Source: Methylovirgula ligni
GTDB taxonomy: Bacteria > Pseudomonadota > Alphaproteobacteria > Rhizobiales > Beijerinckiaceae
NCBI RefSeq assembly: GCF_004135935.1
Contig: NZ_CP025086.1
Span: forward strand, 1,302,001-1,366,000
Reading direction: 5' to 3'
DNA: 64,000 bases
Shown here: in pieces, positions 44,495 through 53,179 of the stretch
How the letters are laid out: each line of letters begins with the position of its first letter
How positions within the stretch are numbered: the first letter of the stretch is position 1
Translations under genes and position numbers: made by a program
The notes under the pieces: model-generated
Database searches by the model: none
Seen by the model: only the letters and a program-made list of their open reading frames with translations
What the model was told of the DNA's origin: nothing

Positions 44495-47400
44495 TTGCGC
44501 GAAATCCTCACCATTCTCGCCATCATTCTGATCATCGTTTTAACTGCCGCTCTGGCGGTGCCTTATTTCATTGATTGGAATGCCGAGCGTCATCTGGTCG
44601 AGGCGCAGCTTTCGAACCTCACCGGCGCCGAGGTCAAAATTCGCGGCGGCATCGATCTCAAGATCCTGCCGACCCCCTATCTTCAGCTCGAGGATGTCGA
44701 ACTGGCCGTGCCGGCGCGGGGGACCGACGTCAAGGCGGCCGAACTGCATCTCGAGATCGCCTTCACCGCGCTGATGCGGGGCGAGGTCGATTTCGTCGAG
44801 GCGCGGTTTGTCGATCCGCAAGTGCGCCTGCGCCTGGAGAGCGAGGCTTTGCCCTTGTGGCGGCCGACGCATGGCTTCACCGGCCAGATGCGCTTCGAGC
44901 GCATTTCGGTGACGGGCGGCAGTCTTACCATCGATGATCCCGCGGTGAACCGGGCCTATCGTTTCGATAACATCGCCCTCTCGGCCGAGGCCGATGCGCT
45001 GACCGGCCCGTTCCGCGGCGACGGACATTTCGACATGGCTGGCGCGACGAATGTCTTCCGCTTCTCGACCGGCACGCGGCAGGGCGCGAGCCTGCCGGTG
45101 AAAGCGACCCTCGATGAAAACCCGCGCCATCCGGGCGCCGATTTCGACGGCAGTCTCGTCTTCGATCAACATGCTGCCGAATTCGCGCTCCCGAGCGCCA
45201 ACGGCACTTTGCATCTGACCGGCACCGGTCCGTTCGATCTGCCGTGGCAGGCAAGCGGCACGCTGAGCGCCGCGTTACGGCAGGCCGCGCTTTCGGGTCT
45301 CGGAATTCAGATCGGCAACGATCTCGCCGCGAACCTCGACGGTAGCGCCACCTTCGATCTCGGCGCGTCCGCCGCTGCGCACCTGAAACTGCATGCGCAA
45401 CAGCTCGACCTCGATAGGCTGCTCACGGCCAAGGATGCGCCCGCGCCGTCGCAGCGGCTTTTCTCCGCCTTCGCCGATCTCGCGGCGGCGCCGCAACTTT
45501 TGCTTCTCGGTCTGCCGCTCGGGCTCGATTTCTCCACCGGCACATTGATCCTGGGAGGCGAGGCGATCGGCGATGTTACGGGCGCAATCGCTGCGTCGGG
45601 CCCATCGCGCGATGCGGTCAAATTCTCGGCCGGCGATCTTGTCGGCGCGCATATCGCCGTCGATGGACAGGTCGAGACCGGCGCCGCGCCCGCCTTCAAG
45701 GGCCATGTTTCCGGCGGAACTGATGATTTTCCGCGCCTCAACGCCTGGCTTGCGGCGAATCTGCCGAAGCTTGCATTGCCCGATTGGCCGCTCCAATCCC
45801 TCGGCGTCGATGGGGCGGCGAATGTTTCGCAGGTCGGCGCTGTCGGCAGCGATCTCACCTTGCACGTCAACGGCTCGGTGCTGACCGGCACGCTCGCCTA
45901 TACCAAGAAAATTGACGCCACGCCGGCACGCCTCTTCGCTGATCTCTCGGCGCAAAGGCTGGAACTGCCGAGCCTGCCAGACCTATCGGCCGTGGCGCAG
46001 CAGATGCGCGACATGGATCTTGGCCTGCGTTTCGACGCGCAGTCGGTCAAGCTCGCGGGCTCTCGCGCGGGCGCGATCGAGACCGGGCAGATTCAATTCG
46101 ATCTCGCAAAGACCGGGGGCGCGACCTTGCTGAAAAGCCTGCATGTCAGCGGTTTCGATGGCGCGAACGTCACGGCGAACGGGCGCTGGAACCCGCAAGG
46201 CGGCGATCTGGCGCTTCAGCTCGACGCCAGCCGCGTCGATGAAATCGCGGCGCTCGCCGCGCGCCTCGCGCCAAGCCCGGAGACCAATTTCATCGCTGCG
46301 CATAGCGCGGAATTCTCGCCCGCTCATCTTGACCTCGCCGTTGAAGGCGGCGTCGATAAAGACGCGGTGAGCTTGACGGGTCTGAGCCTCTCCGGCACGG
46401 CGGGGGAGACGCGGTTTCTCGCCAGCGGCAAACCGGAGCAGGGCAAGAACATCGTTCTTTCGCTGCACGCCGAGGCGCCGGACGGGCGCGCCTTGCTGCG
46501 CCAGTTCGGCTTTGCGACCGCGCCGGGCAAGCGGCTGGGTGAAGCAGTCATCAGCGCCAATGCGCAGGGACCGCCCGACCATCTCGACACCCGCTTCTCC
46601 GCTTCAGTCGCCGGCGCAAACCTCGATTTCACCGGTGATGTTGCCGAGGCGGTCAAGGCGCCGCGCGCGGCCGGCACGCTGAAGATCGCGAGTGCCGATC
46701 TTTCCGCGTTGCTGCGCGCCCTGGGGCTTGCCGATCCGGCTCTTGCGATCATTCTGCCGCTCGATGTAAGCGCCGCCGTGCAGGCCGATGGCGATGGTCT
46801 GGCGTTGCGGGCGATCAGCGGTTCCTGCGCCGGAAACAAGATTGCGGGCTCGCTCAGCTATGGCGGCGATCGCGGCGTCACCGGCACATTGCAGACGGAT
46901 GCGTTGTCGCTCGGCAGCGTGCTGCAGTTGGCGCTTGGGCCGCCGCGTCCCGTCAAGGCCGGACAAGTCTGGTCCTCCGCGCCTTTCGCCACACCGATCA
47001 AACTGCCGCCGGCGCTCGTCGCCGTGCATATCGGCGCTCTTGGCCTTGCGGGCGTGGGCATCGCGCGCGACGCGGATTTCGATCTCGCGCTTGCGGAGGG
47101 CCAGCTCGGTCTCAATCATTTCTCCGCCAAACTCGGCGGTGGCCGTCTTCTCGGCGATCTCACGCTGCGGCGAAGCGGTGCCATTGCCGCGGCCGAGGGG
47201 CATGTGAGCCTTGATCATTATGCGCTCGATCTGCCGACAGCGAAGGGCCTCGTCTCGGGCAAATTCGATCTTGCGGGAACGGGCCAGAGCGCCGACACGC
47301 TCATTGCCGGCCTTGCCGGCGCCGGTTCGTTCACCGCCACCGAGCTTCTGCTTCTGCGCAGCGATCCGGGCGCGCTCGCCCGCGTCTTCAGCGATGTCGA

Positions 47401-48130
47401 GGAGGACCGGCTCAGCCTCGACGAGACGGAGATCGATCGCGCTCTCTCGGATGCGCTCGACCAGCACGCACTTGAGGTTGCGACCGCGAATTTTGATGCC
47501 GGCCTTGCGGCGGGCGTGTTGCGGCTCACCGGCAAAGGCGCGACGCCGGCGGCCGGCACCAACGGCGTGACGCAGGATACGCAGGCCTCGCTCGATCTGA
47601 AGACATTGCGGCTCGATCAAAGCAGCGTTCTGACGCTCATCGCGTTGCCGCTGAACTGGAACGGTGCGCCGCCGCAAGTGGGTGTCGAATGGACGGGCCC
47701 GGTTAGGGCGCCGGTGCGCAATCTCGATGCGACGAGCTTTGTCAACGCGCTTGCGGCGCGAGCGATTGCGCGCGAGACGGCGCGGATCGAGGCACAGGAA
47801 TTCGATGTGCACGAACATGCCGTCGCATTGAACCGGCTGCAGTCCCTGCGGCGGCACGAGGCGGATCGCCAGCAGGCGAGCGCGGATGTCGAACGCGCGG
47901 CGGCGCGGGCGCGGGAACGGCAGGGGAGCCTCGATCGCTTGCGCCAATTGCTGACGATCGAGCAGCAGAAGGCGCAGGAAAAGACGCAAGAAAAGAGCGA
48001 AGCGCCGAATAAAACGGAAGAGCCGACGCAAAAGCCGCTGCCGATCAGCCCCGTGCCGCAGCAGGCCTCGCCACCGCCTCCGCAATCACAACCGGCACCG
48101 GCTGATCCCAGCGCGGCGGGCCGTTATTGA
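44495..48130 (+). CDS. AsmA-family membrane-anchored protein
   Basis: 1211 residues from a TTG start. One N-terminal membrane helix (LTILAIILIIVLTAALAVPYF) is followed by the AsmA opening FIDWNAERHLVEAQLSNLTG and IRGGIDLKILPTPYLQLEDV. A very long beta-rich periplasmic region follows, ending in an AsmA_2-like domain around 850-1070. The last ~140 residues are coiled-coil and then a Lys/Glu/Pro/Gln-rich tail. Large AsmA-like proteins are thought to bridge the periplasm and move phospholipids to the outer membrane; that role here is inferred. Its end overlaps the end of the convergent ribbon-helix-helix gene by seven bases. Confidence 0.88.
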   Translation: MREILTILAIILIIVLTAALAVPYFIDWNAERHLVEAQLSNLTGAEVKIRGGIDLKILPTPYLQLEDVELAVPARGTDVKAAELHLEIAFTALMRGEVDFVEARFVDPQVRLRLESEALPLWRPTHGFTGQMRFERISVTGGSLTIDDPAVNRAYRFDNIALSAEADALTGPFRGDGHFDMAGATNVFRFSTGTRQGASLPVKATLDENPRHPGADFDGSLVFDQHAAEFALPSANGTLHLTGTGPFDLPWQASGTLSAALRQAALSGLGIQIGNDLAANLDGSATFDLGASAAAHLKLHAQQLDLDRLLTAKDAPAPSQRLFSAFADLAAAPQLLLLGLPLGLDFSTGTLILGGEAIGDVTGAIAASGPSRDAVKFSAGDLVGAHIAVDGQVETGAAPAFKGHVSGGTDDFPRLNAWLAANLPKLALPDWPLQSLGVDGAANVSQVGAVGSDLTLHVNGSVLTGTLAYTKKIDATPARLFADLSAQRLELPSLPDLSAVAQQMRDMDLGLRFDAQSVKLAGSRAGAIETGQIQFDLAKTGGATLLKSLHVSGFDGANVTANGRWNPQGGDLALQLDASRVDEIAALAARLAPSPETNFIAAHSAEFSPAHLDLAVEGGVDKDAVSLTGLSLSGTAGETRFLASGKPEQGKNIVLSLHAEAPDGRALLRQFGFATAPGKRLGEAVISANAQGPPDHLDTRFSASVAGANLDFTGDVAEAVKAPRAAGTLKIASADLSALLRALGLADPALAIILPLDVSAAVQADGDGLALRAISGSCAGNKIAGSLSYGGDRGVTGTLQTDALSLGSVLQLALGPPRPVKAGQVWSSAPFATPIKLPPALVAVHIGALGLAGVGIARDADFDLALAEGQLGLNHFSAKLGGGRLLGDLTLRRSGAIAAAEGHVSLDHYALDLPTAKGLVSGKFDLAGTGQSADTLIAGLAGAGSFTATELLLLRSDPGALARVFSDVEEDRLSLDETEIDRALSDALDQHALEVATANFDAGLAAGVLRLTGKGATPAAGTNGVTQDTQASLDLKTLRLDQSSVLTLIALPLNWNGAPPQVGVEWTGPVRAPVRNLDATSFVNALAARAIARETARIEAQEFDVHEHAVALNRLQSLRRHEADRQQASADVERAAARARERQGSLDRLRQLLTIEQQKAQEKTQEKSEAPNKTEEPTQKPLPISPVPQQASPPPPQSQPAPADPSAAGRY

Positions 48131-48357
48131 GCCAAAGCGCGAAGCTGCGTCAGGACATAGACGCGGATAGCCGATGACAGATTCGCCGTGCCGCGCCCGG
48201 CATCGATCTCGCCGATCAATGCCGCCAGCGAGAGACGGCGCGTGTGGGCGATGTCGCGCAAGGCGTCCCAGAAGGCGCTTTCGAGCGAAATACTGGTGCG
48301 GTGGCCGGCGATCGTGAGCGAATGTTTGGCGATGGCGCTGCCGCCCGGTTCAGGCAT
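48124..48357 (-). CDS. Ribbon-helix-helix domain protein
   Basis: 77 residues from ATG 48357 (MPEPGGSAIAK), which overlaps the DUF4169 gene end by eight bases; an ATG at 48387 is the alternative. The core HSLTIAGHRTSISLESAFWDAL, then IAHTRRLSLAALIGEIDAGR and NLSSAIRVYVLTQLR, matches the RHH_4 family of small proteins with an Arc-like fold. DNA binding is expected from the fold but no target is known. It is the third gene of the sspB trio. Confidence 0.82.
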   Translation of the reverse strand: MPEPGGSAIAKHSLTIAGHRTSISLESAFWDALRDIAHTRRLSLAALIGEIDAGRGTANLSSAIRVYVLTQLRALAQ

Positions 48358-48541
48358 CGCCTGAATCCGGCGTGCGGCGATGGCCATCAAGACGGCGGCG
48401 CGCGATCTCGCGATTGCCGGTCTCGACCGTGCGCTCAGCCTTGCTTGCGCCGAAACGCAGGCGATTCTCCGCCGCCTTGTCCGCCGCCGCGGCGCGGGCC
48501 TTGGCCTTGCGCGCCTGGCGCAGATTGACGATTTCGCTCAT
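48350..48541 (-). CDS. DUF4169 family small basic protein
   Basis: 63 residues: MSEIVNLRQARKAKARAAA, then AAENRLRFGASKAERT, a highly basic helical protein typical of DUF4169. It overlaps the sspB stop by four bases and the ribbon-helix-helix gene start by eight. The three-gene block is conserved in Rhizobiales; the function of DUF4169 is unknown. Confidence 0.82.
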   Translation of the reverse strand: MSEIVNLRQARKAKARAAAADKAAENRLRFGASKAERTVETGNREIARRRLDGHRRTPDSGDA

Positions 48542-49134
48542 TTCTTGCGGAAGGCATCGATGGAGACGACTTTCGTCGGTTCCTCCGGCTTGACCTCATC
48601 CGCGTCCGGCTTTGCCGCAGCCTTGCTCAGGGCGGCCTTCGCGGCCGGTGCCGGCTTGGGGCTGATCTCCGCAGGTTCGCTGCCACTGCCCCGCGGCTTG
48701 GTTTTCTCGGGGGGTACGGCGCGGGGCTGTGACGCCGTCGCGGGTGGGGCTGCAGCGGGCTCGGACTCTGGCGCGTCGGACACGCTCTCGAATTTCAGGC
48801 CGAATTCCACCGAAGGGTCGAAGAAGCCGGTGACGGCGTCGAAGGGAATCGACAGGATTTCCGGATTGCCGTGAAATGAAAGCCCGACTTCAAAGCCCTG
48901 TTCGGTGACCGTGAGGTTCCAGAACTGATGCTGGAGCACGATGGTCATTTCGTTCGGGAATTCCTTGCGCAGCCTGGGCGAGAGCCGCACGCCCGGTGCA
49001 TCGGTGCGGAAGGCGATGACGAAATGGTGGTTGCCGGGCAGCCCGTCGCGCGCCGTCTCGACCAGCACCTTGCGCAAAACGGAGCGCAGGGCGTCCTGCA
49101 CCAGCAGATCGTAACGGATGAGATCAGTCGCCAT
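48538..49134 (-). CDS. sspB: SspB-family ClpXP adaptor
   Basis: 198 residues. The folded part (~1-115) begins DLIRYDLLVQDALRSVLRKV and contains FRTDAPGVRLSPRLRKEFP, as in alphaproteobacterial SspB, which hands ssrA-tagged proteins to ClpXP. A long Ala/Pro/Glu/Lys-rich, probably disordered tail ends in PTKVVSIDAFRKK, a plausible ClpX-binding (XB) motif. First gene of the trio; a candidate structured RNA lies just upstream on the other side of its promoter. Confidence 0.88.
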   Translation of the reverse strand: MATDLIRYDLLVQDALRSVLRKVLVETARDGLPGNHHFVIAFRTDAPGVRLSPRLRKEFPNEMTIVLQHQFWNLTVTEQGFEVGLSFHGNPEILSIPFDAVTGFFDPSVEFGLKFESVSDAPESEPAAAPPATASQPRAVPPEKTKPRGSGSEPAEISPKPAPAAKAALSKAAAKPDADEVKPEEPTKVVSIDAFRKK

Positions 49135-49140
49135 TCCAAT

Positions 49141-49285
49141 GTCCCTGCCCCGGGAAAGTGGAGGCTTCTGTTGCCAGGTGCCTCCGAACCCCGCCTTAAG
49201 GTGCTAACCCCAAGGGCTTTTAATCGGTACCATTACCGCATTACGCGGCAACAGCCACCGGAGCATAGTTGTCGTTGGCAACTAT
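49141..49285 (+). ncRNA. Candidate structured RNA, possibly 6S-like
   Basis: CTGTTGCC (49168-49175) is exactly complementary to GGCAACAG (49247-49254), closing a ~70-base interior; flanking GG/CC pairs could extend the stem. Inside are GCCTTAAGGTGCTAACCCC and a CCGC-ATTAC-GCGG hairpin. A further hairpin ATAGTTG/CAACTAT (49265-49285) follows and might end the transcript. A long rod with an open centre is what 6S RNA looks like, and CGCCTTAA in the right arm resembles the 6S central bubble. No long ORF fits. The strand is uncertain because the pairing is symmetric. Confidence 0.38.
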
Positions 49286-49630
49286 AGGTTTAGCCCGATG
49301 ACGGTGGAACCATGCCGAGCAAAAGAACACCCTTTACACTCCCCGTCGAACCTATTTCGCCCCCGCCGAAATCCGCCGCTCGCGGTGGACTTTGGTGGAG
49401 GCGCCGGGTACCGCCCCCGGGTCCGAAGAGCTTATTGCGATGCCGTTTATCGCCATAGCTGCGCGAGGCAGCGGCCCAAATATAGGCAAAGGCAGGTAAA
49501 TTAGAAAGTCCTGGTTGCGGGTGCCGTGTGGACGGCCGCACAAACTGGGGATGCGGCGCCATCGCGACTTTCGCGCACGCGCCGGGAATGCAATGCCCGG
49601 GAGGGCTTTACAACACACACGCTGGGGCCG
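49286..49630. other. Non-coding stretch before the CPBP protease gene
   Basis: 345 bases. The CPBP frame is open through its right part (from 49526), but the encoded residues there do not resemble the family. No promoter, repeat or RNA gene was recognised with confidence. Confidence 0.35.
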
Positions 49631-50416
49631 ATGGACACCAAAATGGACGCCGGACGGGGGGCAGGCCAGCCGCACGCGCCTTATGGCCTGATCGGCCTCT
49701 GCCTCAGCCTTGTCGCGGCAATCGTCCTGACAGCCATCCTCATGGCGGCAACGGGCGGGGCCGCCTTTCTGGTCGCGGCGGTGCTGCATGGCTGGGAGGG
49801 CGCCCGCGCTGGCCTCGGCGGCGTCCTTGCGGCGCTGCAAACCGGCGACGAATTCAATGCCGCCCGGCTTGGGCTTGGTCTGTTCGTCTATGCCGTGGCG
49901 CTGGTGGCGCTACTCCTCATCGCACGCTGGCGCGGCGGCGCGGATTGGCGCAGCCTCGTAGCGTGGCAGCCGCCGGCGTGGCCGTGGCGCGACCAGGTGC
50001 TGTGGGGCATCGCCGCCTTCGGGCTCATCTATGGTTTCGCCTCCAGCGCGGCGCTCGGCTATTTCTATCCGAAATCGAATAGCTGGCTGCTCATCCCGCG
50101 CGATCATCTGAGCGCCGGCCTGCTGCTCATCCTCGCGGTCGTCGGCGCGCCGCTTGTGGAGGAAACTTATTTCCGCGGCTGGATCTACACGAGCTTGAGA
50201 TTTCGCCTGGGGATGTGGCCGGCGATAGTCATCTCGGCGCTTTTATTCGGGCTCGCGCATTACGAATCGACGCATCTTTATGCGCTGGCGGTGTTTCCGC
50301 TCGGTCTCGTTCTCGCCGCGCTGCGCGAGCGCACCGGCAGCACCAGAACCTCGATGCTGTTTCATGCCGTCAATAATCTCATCGCCTTTTTCAGCGCCGG
50401 CTTTTCCGGGAGCTAA
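49631..50416 (+). CDS. CPBP-family intramembrane metalloprotease
   Basis: 261 residues from ATG 49631. About seven hydrophobic helices. The three CPBP (CAAX protease/bacteriocin-processing) motifs are present: EETYFRGWIY (EExxxR), ALLFGLAHYE (FxxxH) and FHAVNNLIAF (HxxxN). These proteases cut within the membrane; the target here is unknown. It precedes thyA by two bases, so the two are probably co-transcribed. Confidence 0.86.
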   Translation: MDTKMDAGRGAGQPHAPYGLIGLCLSLVAAIVLTAILMAATGGAAFLVAAVLHGWEGARAGLGGVLAALQTGDEFNAARLGLGLFVYAVALVALLLIARWRGGADWRSLVAWQPPAWPWRDQVLWGIAAFGLIYGFASSAALGYFYPKSNSWLLIPRDHLSAGLLLILAVVGAPLVEETYFRGWIYTSLRFRLGMWPAIVISALLFGLAHYESTHLYALAVFPLGLVLAALRERTGSTRTSMLFHAVNNLIAFFSAGFSGS

Positions 50417-50418
50417 TC

Positions 50419-51324
50419 ATGCCCTATCCCCGACATCCCGAATATCAATATCTCGATCTACTCTCGAACGTGCTGGAGCATGGCGACAAGCGGATCGACC
50501 GGACCGGCGTCGGGACGTTGTCGATCTTCGGTGCGATGACTCGCTTTAACCTGGCCGACGGGACGGTTCCGATCCTCACCACCAAGCGCGTCTACTGGAA
50601 GACCGCGGTGAAGGAAATGCTCTGGTTCCTCACCGGAGAAACGAACATCCAGCCACTTCTCAAGAATCATGTCTCTATCTGGACCGATTGGCCGCTCGAT
50701 CGCTATCGCAAGCAGTCAGGCGATCCGATTTCGCAGGGTGAATTTGAGCGAAGAATTATGGAGGATGACGCATTCGCGTCTCGCTGGGGCGACCTCGGCC
50801 CGGTCTATGGCAAGCAATGGCGGCGCTGGTTGGGGCCGGATGGAAAAGAGCACGATCAAATCGCCACGCTGATCAACTCCATCAAATCGAATCCGACGAG
50901 CCGCCGTCTTCTGTTCCACGCCTGGAACGTCGGCGAACTGGATCAGATGTCGCTGCCGCCCTGTCACATGGTCTATCAGTTCTTTTGTACACAGGATGGC
51001 AAGATAAGCTGCCTTTTGTTTCAGCGTTCCGGGGACCTGCTTCTGGGTTGCCCGTTCAATTGGACGGCTGGCGCGGCGCTCTTGTTTATGATCGCGCAGC
51101 AGACGGGTCTGACGCCACACGAGTTCATATGGTTTGGCGGCGACGTTCATCTCTATCTCAACCATGTGGAGCAAGCGCGCATCCAATTGCAGCGTGAGCC
51201 CCGGCAATGGCCCAAATTGCGGCTTCTGCGAAAGCCTGAGAGCATCGACGGCTATCGCATCGAGGATTTCGAGGTTGACGGCTATAATCCCCACGCTGCC
51301 ATCAAGGCGGAAGTTGCCGTTTGA
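50419..51324 (+). CDS. thyA: Thymidylate synthase
   Basis: 301 residues. KRIDRTGVGTLSIFG near the start, the nucleophile in SLPPCHMVYQFF, LLFQRSGDLLLGCPFNWT and HLYLNHVEQARIQL are ThyA signatures. It methylates dUMP to dTMP with methylene-tetrahydrofolate. It is longer than the ~264-residue E. coli enzyme because of extra residues around 80-130. Dihydrofolate reductase (folA), the usual partner, does not follow; cobF does. Confidence 0.95.
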   Translation: MPYPRHPEYQYLDLLSNVLEHGDKRIDRTGVGTLSIFGAMTRFNLADGTVPILTTKRVYWKTAVKEMLWFLTGETNIQPLLKNHVSIWTDWPLDRYRKQSGDPISQGEFERRIMEDDAFASRWGDLGPVYGKQWRRWLGPDGKEHDQIATLINSIKSNPTSRRLLFHAWNVGELDQMSLPPCHMVYQFFCTQDGKISCLLFQRSGDLLLGCPFNWTAGAALLFMIAQQTGLTPHEFIWFGGDVHLYLNHVEQARIQLQREPRQWPKLRLLRKPESIDGYRIEDFEVDGYNPHAAIKAEVAV

Positions 51325-51354
51325 ACACAGCGGCGGATCGGCTAATCTCGGTTA

Positions 51355-52113
51355 ATGCGTAGAGTTCTTATCATCGGCATCGGCGCCGGCAACCCGGATT
51401 ATCTGACGATCCAGGCGATCGACGCGCTGAATAAGGTCGATGTTTTCTTCATTCCCGACAAGGGTGCCGAGAAGGCCGCGCTGCGGGACTTGCGCACCGG
51501 GGTCTGCGCACGATTTATCAAGGAGAAGGTCTATCGCTTCGTCGAAATGGCGGTCCCGCAACGGGCCGAGAATTTCTCCGACTACAAAGCCAATGTCGCC
51601 GAATGGCATGCCGATATCGAGGTGAATTACGCGAGACTCCTGCGCGAGGAGCTTGGCGAAGACGAATGCGCCGGCTTCCTTGTCTGGGGCGATCCGTCGA
51701 TCTACGACAGCACATTGCGGATTATCGAAAATATTCATGCGAAGGCGGAATTCGCATTCGAATACGACGTCATCCCGGGCATCAGCGCCATTCAGGCTTT
51801 GGCGGCACGACACCGGGTGCCGCTGAATCGCATCGGCGAGTCGATTCTCATCACCACGGGCCGCAAGCTTGCCGGGGGCTATCTCGAGGACGCGGACAGC
51901 GTGGTCGTCATGCTCGACGGTGAGCAGGCCTTCAAAAAGCTGGCGGGCGATTTTCAGATCTATTGGGGTGCCTATCTCGGGACAGATAGCGAAGTTCTGG
52001 TCTCCGGCCGCCTCTCCGAAGTCGCGGACGAAATCGCGGCGATACGCGCCGAGCATCGCCAGCGCAACGGCTGGATCATGGACAGCTATTTGATCCGTAA
52101 GATCGAAAAATAG
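51355..52113 (+). CDS. cobF: Precorrin-6A synthase (deacetylating)
   Basis: 252 residues. The tetrapyrrole methylase fold opens with VLIIGIGAGNPDYLTIQAI; LVWGDPSIYDSTLRII and VIPGISAIQALAAR are the other SAM-binding segments. The reading FFIPDKGAEKAALRDLR is specific for CobF, which methylates C1 and removes the acetyl group in the aerobic pathway. Only 30 bases separate it from thyA, too few for a cobalamin riboswitch. cobC follows 16 bases later. Confidence 0.93.
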   Translation: MRRVLIIGIGAGNPDYLTIQAIDALNKVDVFFIPDKGAEKAALRDLRTGVCARFIKEKVYRFVEMAVPQRAENFSDYKANVAEWHADIEVNYARLLREELGEDECAGFLVWGDPSIYDSTLRIIENIHAKAEFAFEYDVIPGISAIQALAARHRVPLNRIGESILITTGRKLAGGYLEDADSVVVMLDGEQAFKKLAGDFQIYWGAYLGTDSEVLVSGRLSEVADEIAAIRAEHRQRNGWIMDSYLIRKIEK

Positions 52114-52129
52114 AAATGCGAGATTTCTT

Positions 52130-53179
52130 GTGAAGCAATCCGCGGCGTCAGCCTTGATAGATGACCAATTCGTCGATCCCGCCGTCTATCATGGCGGCGC
52201 TCTTGCCGCCGCGCGCTTGCAATTTCCGGACGCGCCGACGCCCTGGCTCGATCTCTCCACCGGCATCAATCCGAACCCTTATCCGGGCACAGTGATTTCA
52301 CCGGATGTCTTGACCCGGCTACCCGACGCTGTTGCTCTGACGCGGCTTCTGTCCGCCGCTGCCGGAGCCTATGGCGCAAAGGACGCGCAGCACATTGTCG
52401 CCGCCGCGGGAACGCAGGCTCTGATTCAGTATCTGCCGAAGCTTTTTTCGGCCCGGCGTGTCGCGATTTTGGGATTTGGCTATCAGGAATATCCGGCTCT
52501 CTGGCGCGCCGCCGGCGCGGACGTGATCGTCACCGACGACGTCAAAAGCCTCACCGAGACCGGCATCGACGTCGCCATTGTCGTTAACCCGAATAATCCG
52601 GACGGGCGCGTCGTCGACCCGCAGACGCTCGCAGATATCGCGACGCGCTTGGGACGTCGCGGCGGCCTGTTGATCGTCGACGAAGCCTTCATGGATGTGC
52701 TGCGCCCGGCCGCCAGCCTTGTTCCGATTCTGCCCGGACGCGGCGCTTTGGTTCTCCGCTCATTCGGGAAAGCCTACGGCCTCGCCGGGCTCCGTCTCGG
52801 CTTTGCGGTGGGCGGACTGGATTTGACCGAAAAGCTACGCACGGCGCTTGGCCCGTGGGCCGTGTCGGGACCGGCCATCGAAATTGGCGCGACGGCGCTC
52901 GCCGACACGGCCTGGCTCGAGCAATCTGTAGAACGGCTGGAACGTCAGGCGGCGCATTTGGACGTGATGCTGATCGATGCCGGCTTCAGTATCGTCGGCG
53001 GCACGCCCCTGTTTCGCCTGGCGCGGCATGAGCGCGCTTCGCATTGGTTTCAGAAGCTCGGCCGCTTTGGCATTTTAACAAGACCGTTTCCCGAACGGCG
53101 CGACTGGTTGCGTTTTGGCCTCCCCGGCGTCGAGACGGATTGGGCGCGTCTGGCGGAAGCGCTTCACGCTTCGCCCTAA
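52130..53179 (+). CDS. cobC: Threonine-phosphate decarboxylase
   Basis: 349 residues from GTG 52130. A class I/II PLP enzyme: WLDLSTGINPNPYP near the start, VVNPNNPDGRVV, LLIVDEAFMDV, and the PLP lysine in LRSFGKAYGLAGLRLGF. It provides (R)-1-amino-2-propanol phosphate for the nucleotide loop of cobalamin (named CobC in Pseudomonas and rhizobia, CobD in Salmonella). It ends at the base next to the end of the convergent cobB. Confidence 0.92.
   Translation: MKQSAASALIDDQFVDPAVYHGGALAAARLQFPDAPTPWLDLSTGINPNPYPGTVISPDVLTRLPDAVALTRLLSAAAGAYGAKDAQHIVAAAGTQALIQYLPKLFSARRVAILGFGYQEYPALWRAAGADVIVTDDVKSLTETGIDVAIVVNPNNPDGRVVDPQTLADIATRLGRRGGLLIVDEAFMDVLRPAASLVPILPGRGALVLRSFGKAYGLAGLRLGFAVGGLDLTEKLRTALGPWAVSGPAIEIGATALADTAWLEQSVERLERQAAHLDVMLIDAGFSIVGGTPLFRLARHERASHWFQKLGRFGILTRPFPERRDWLRFGLPGVETDWARLAEALHASP

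Noticed and set aside
46604-48085. 493-codon minus-strand frame opposite the AsmA-family gene
   Set aside because: Arg-rich shadow; the AsmA-like protein on the plus strand has a membrane anchor and family motifs.
51325-51354. Possible cobalamin riboswitch before cobF
   Set aside because: Only 30 bases are available and no B12-box sequence is seen.
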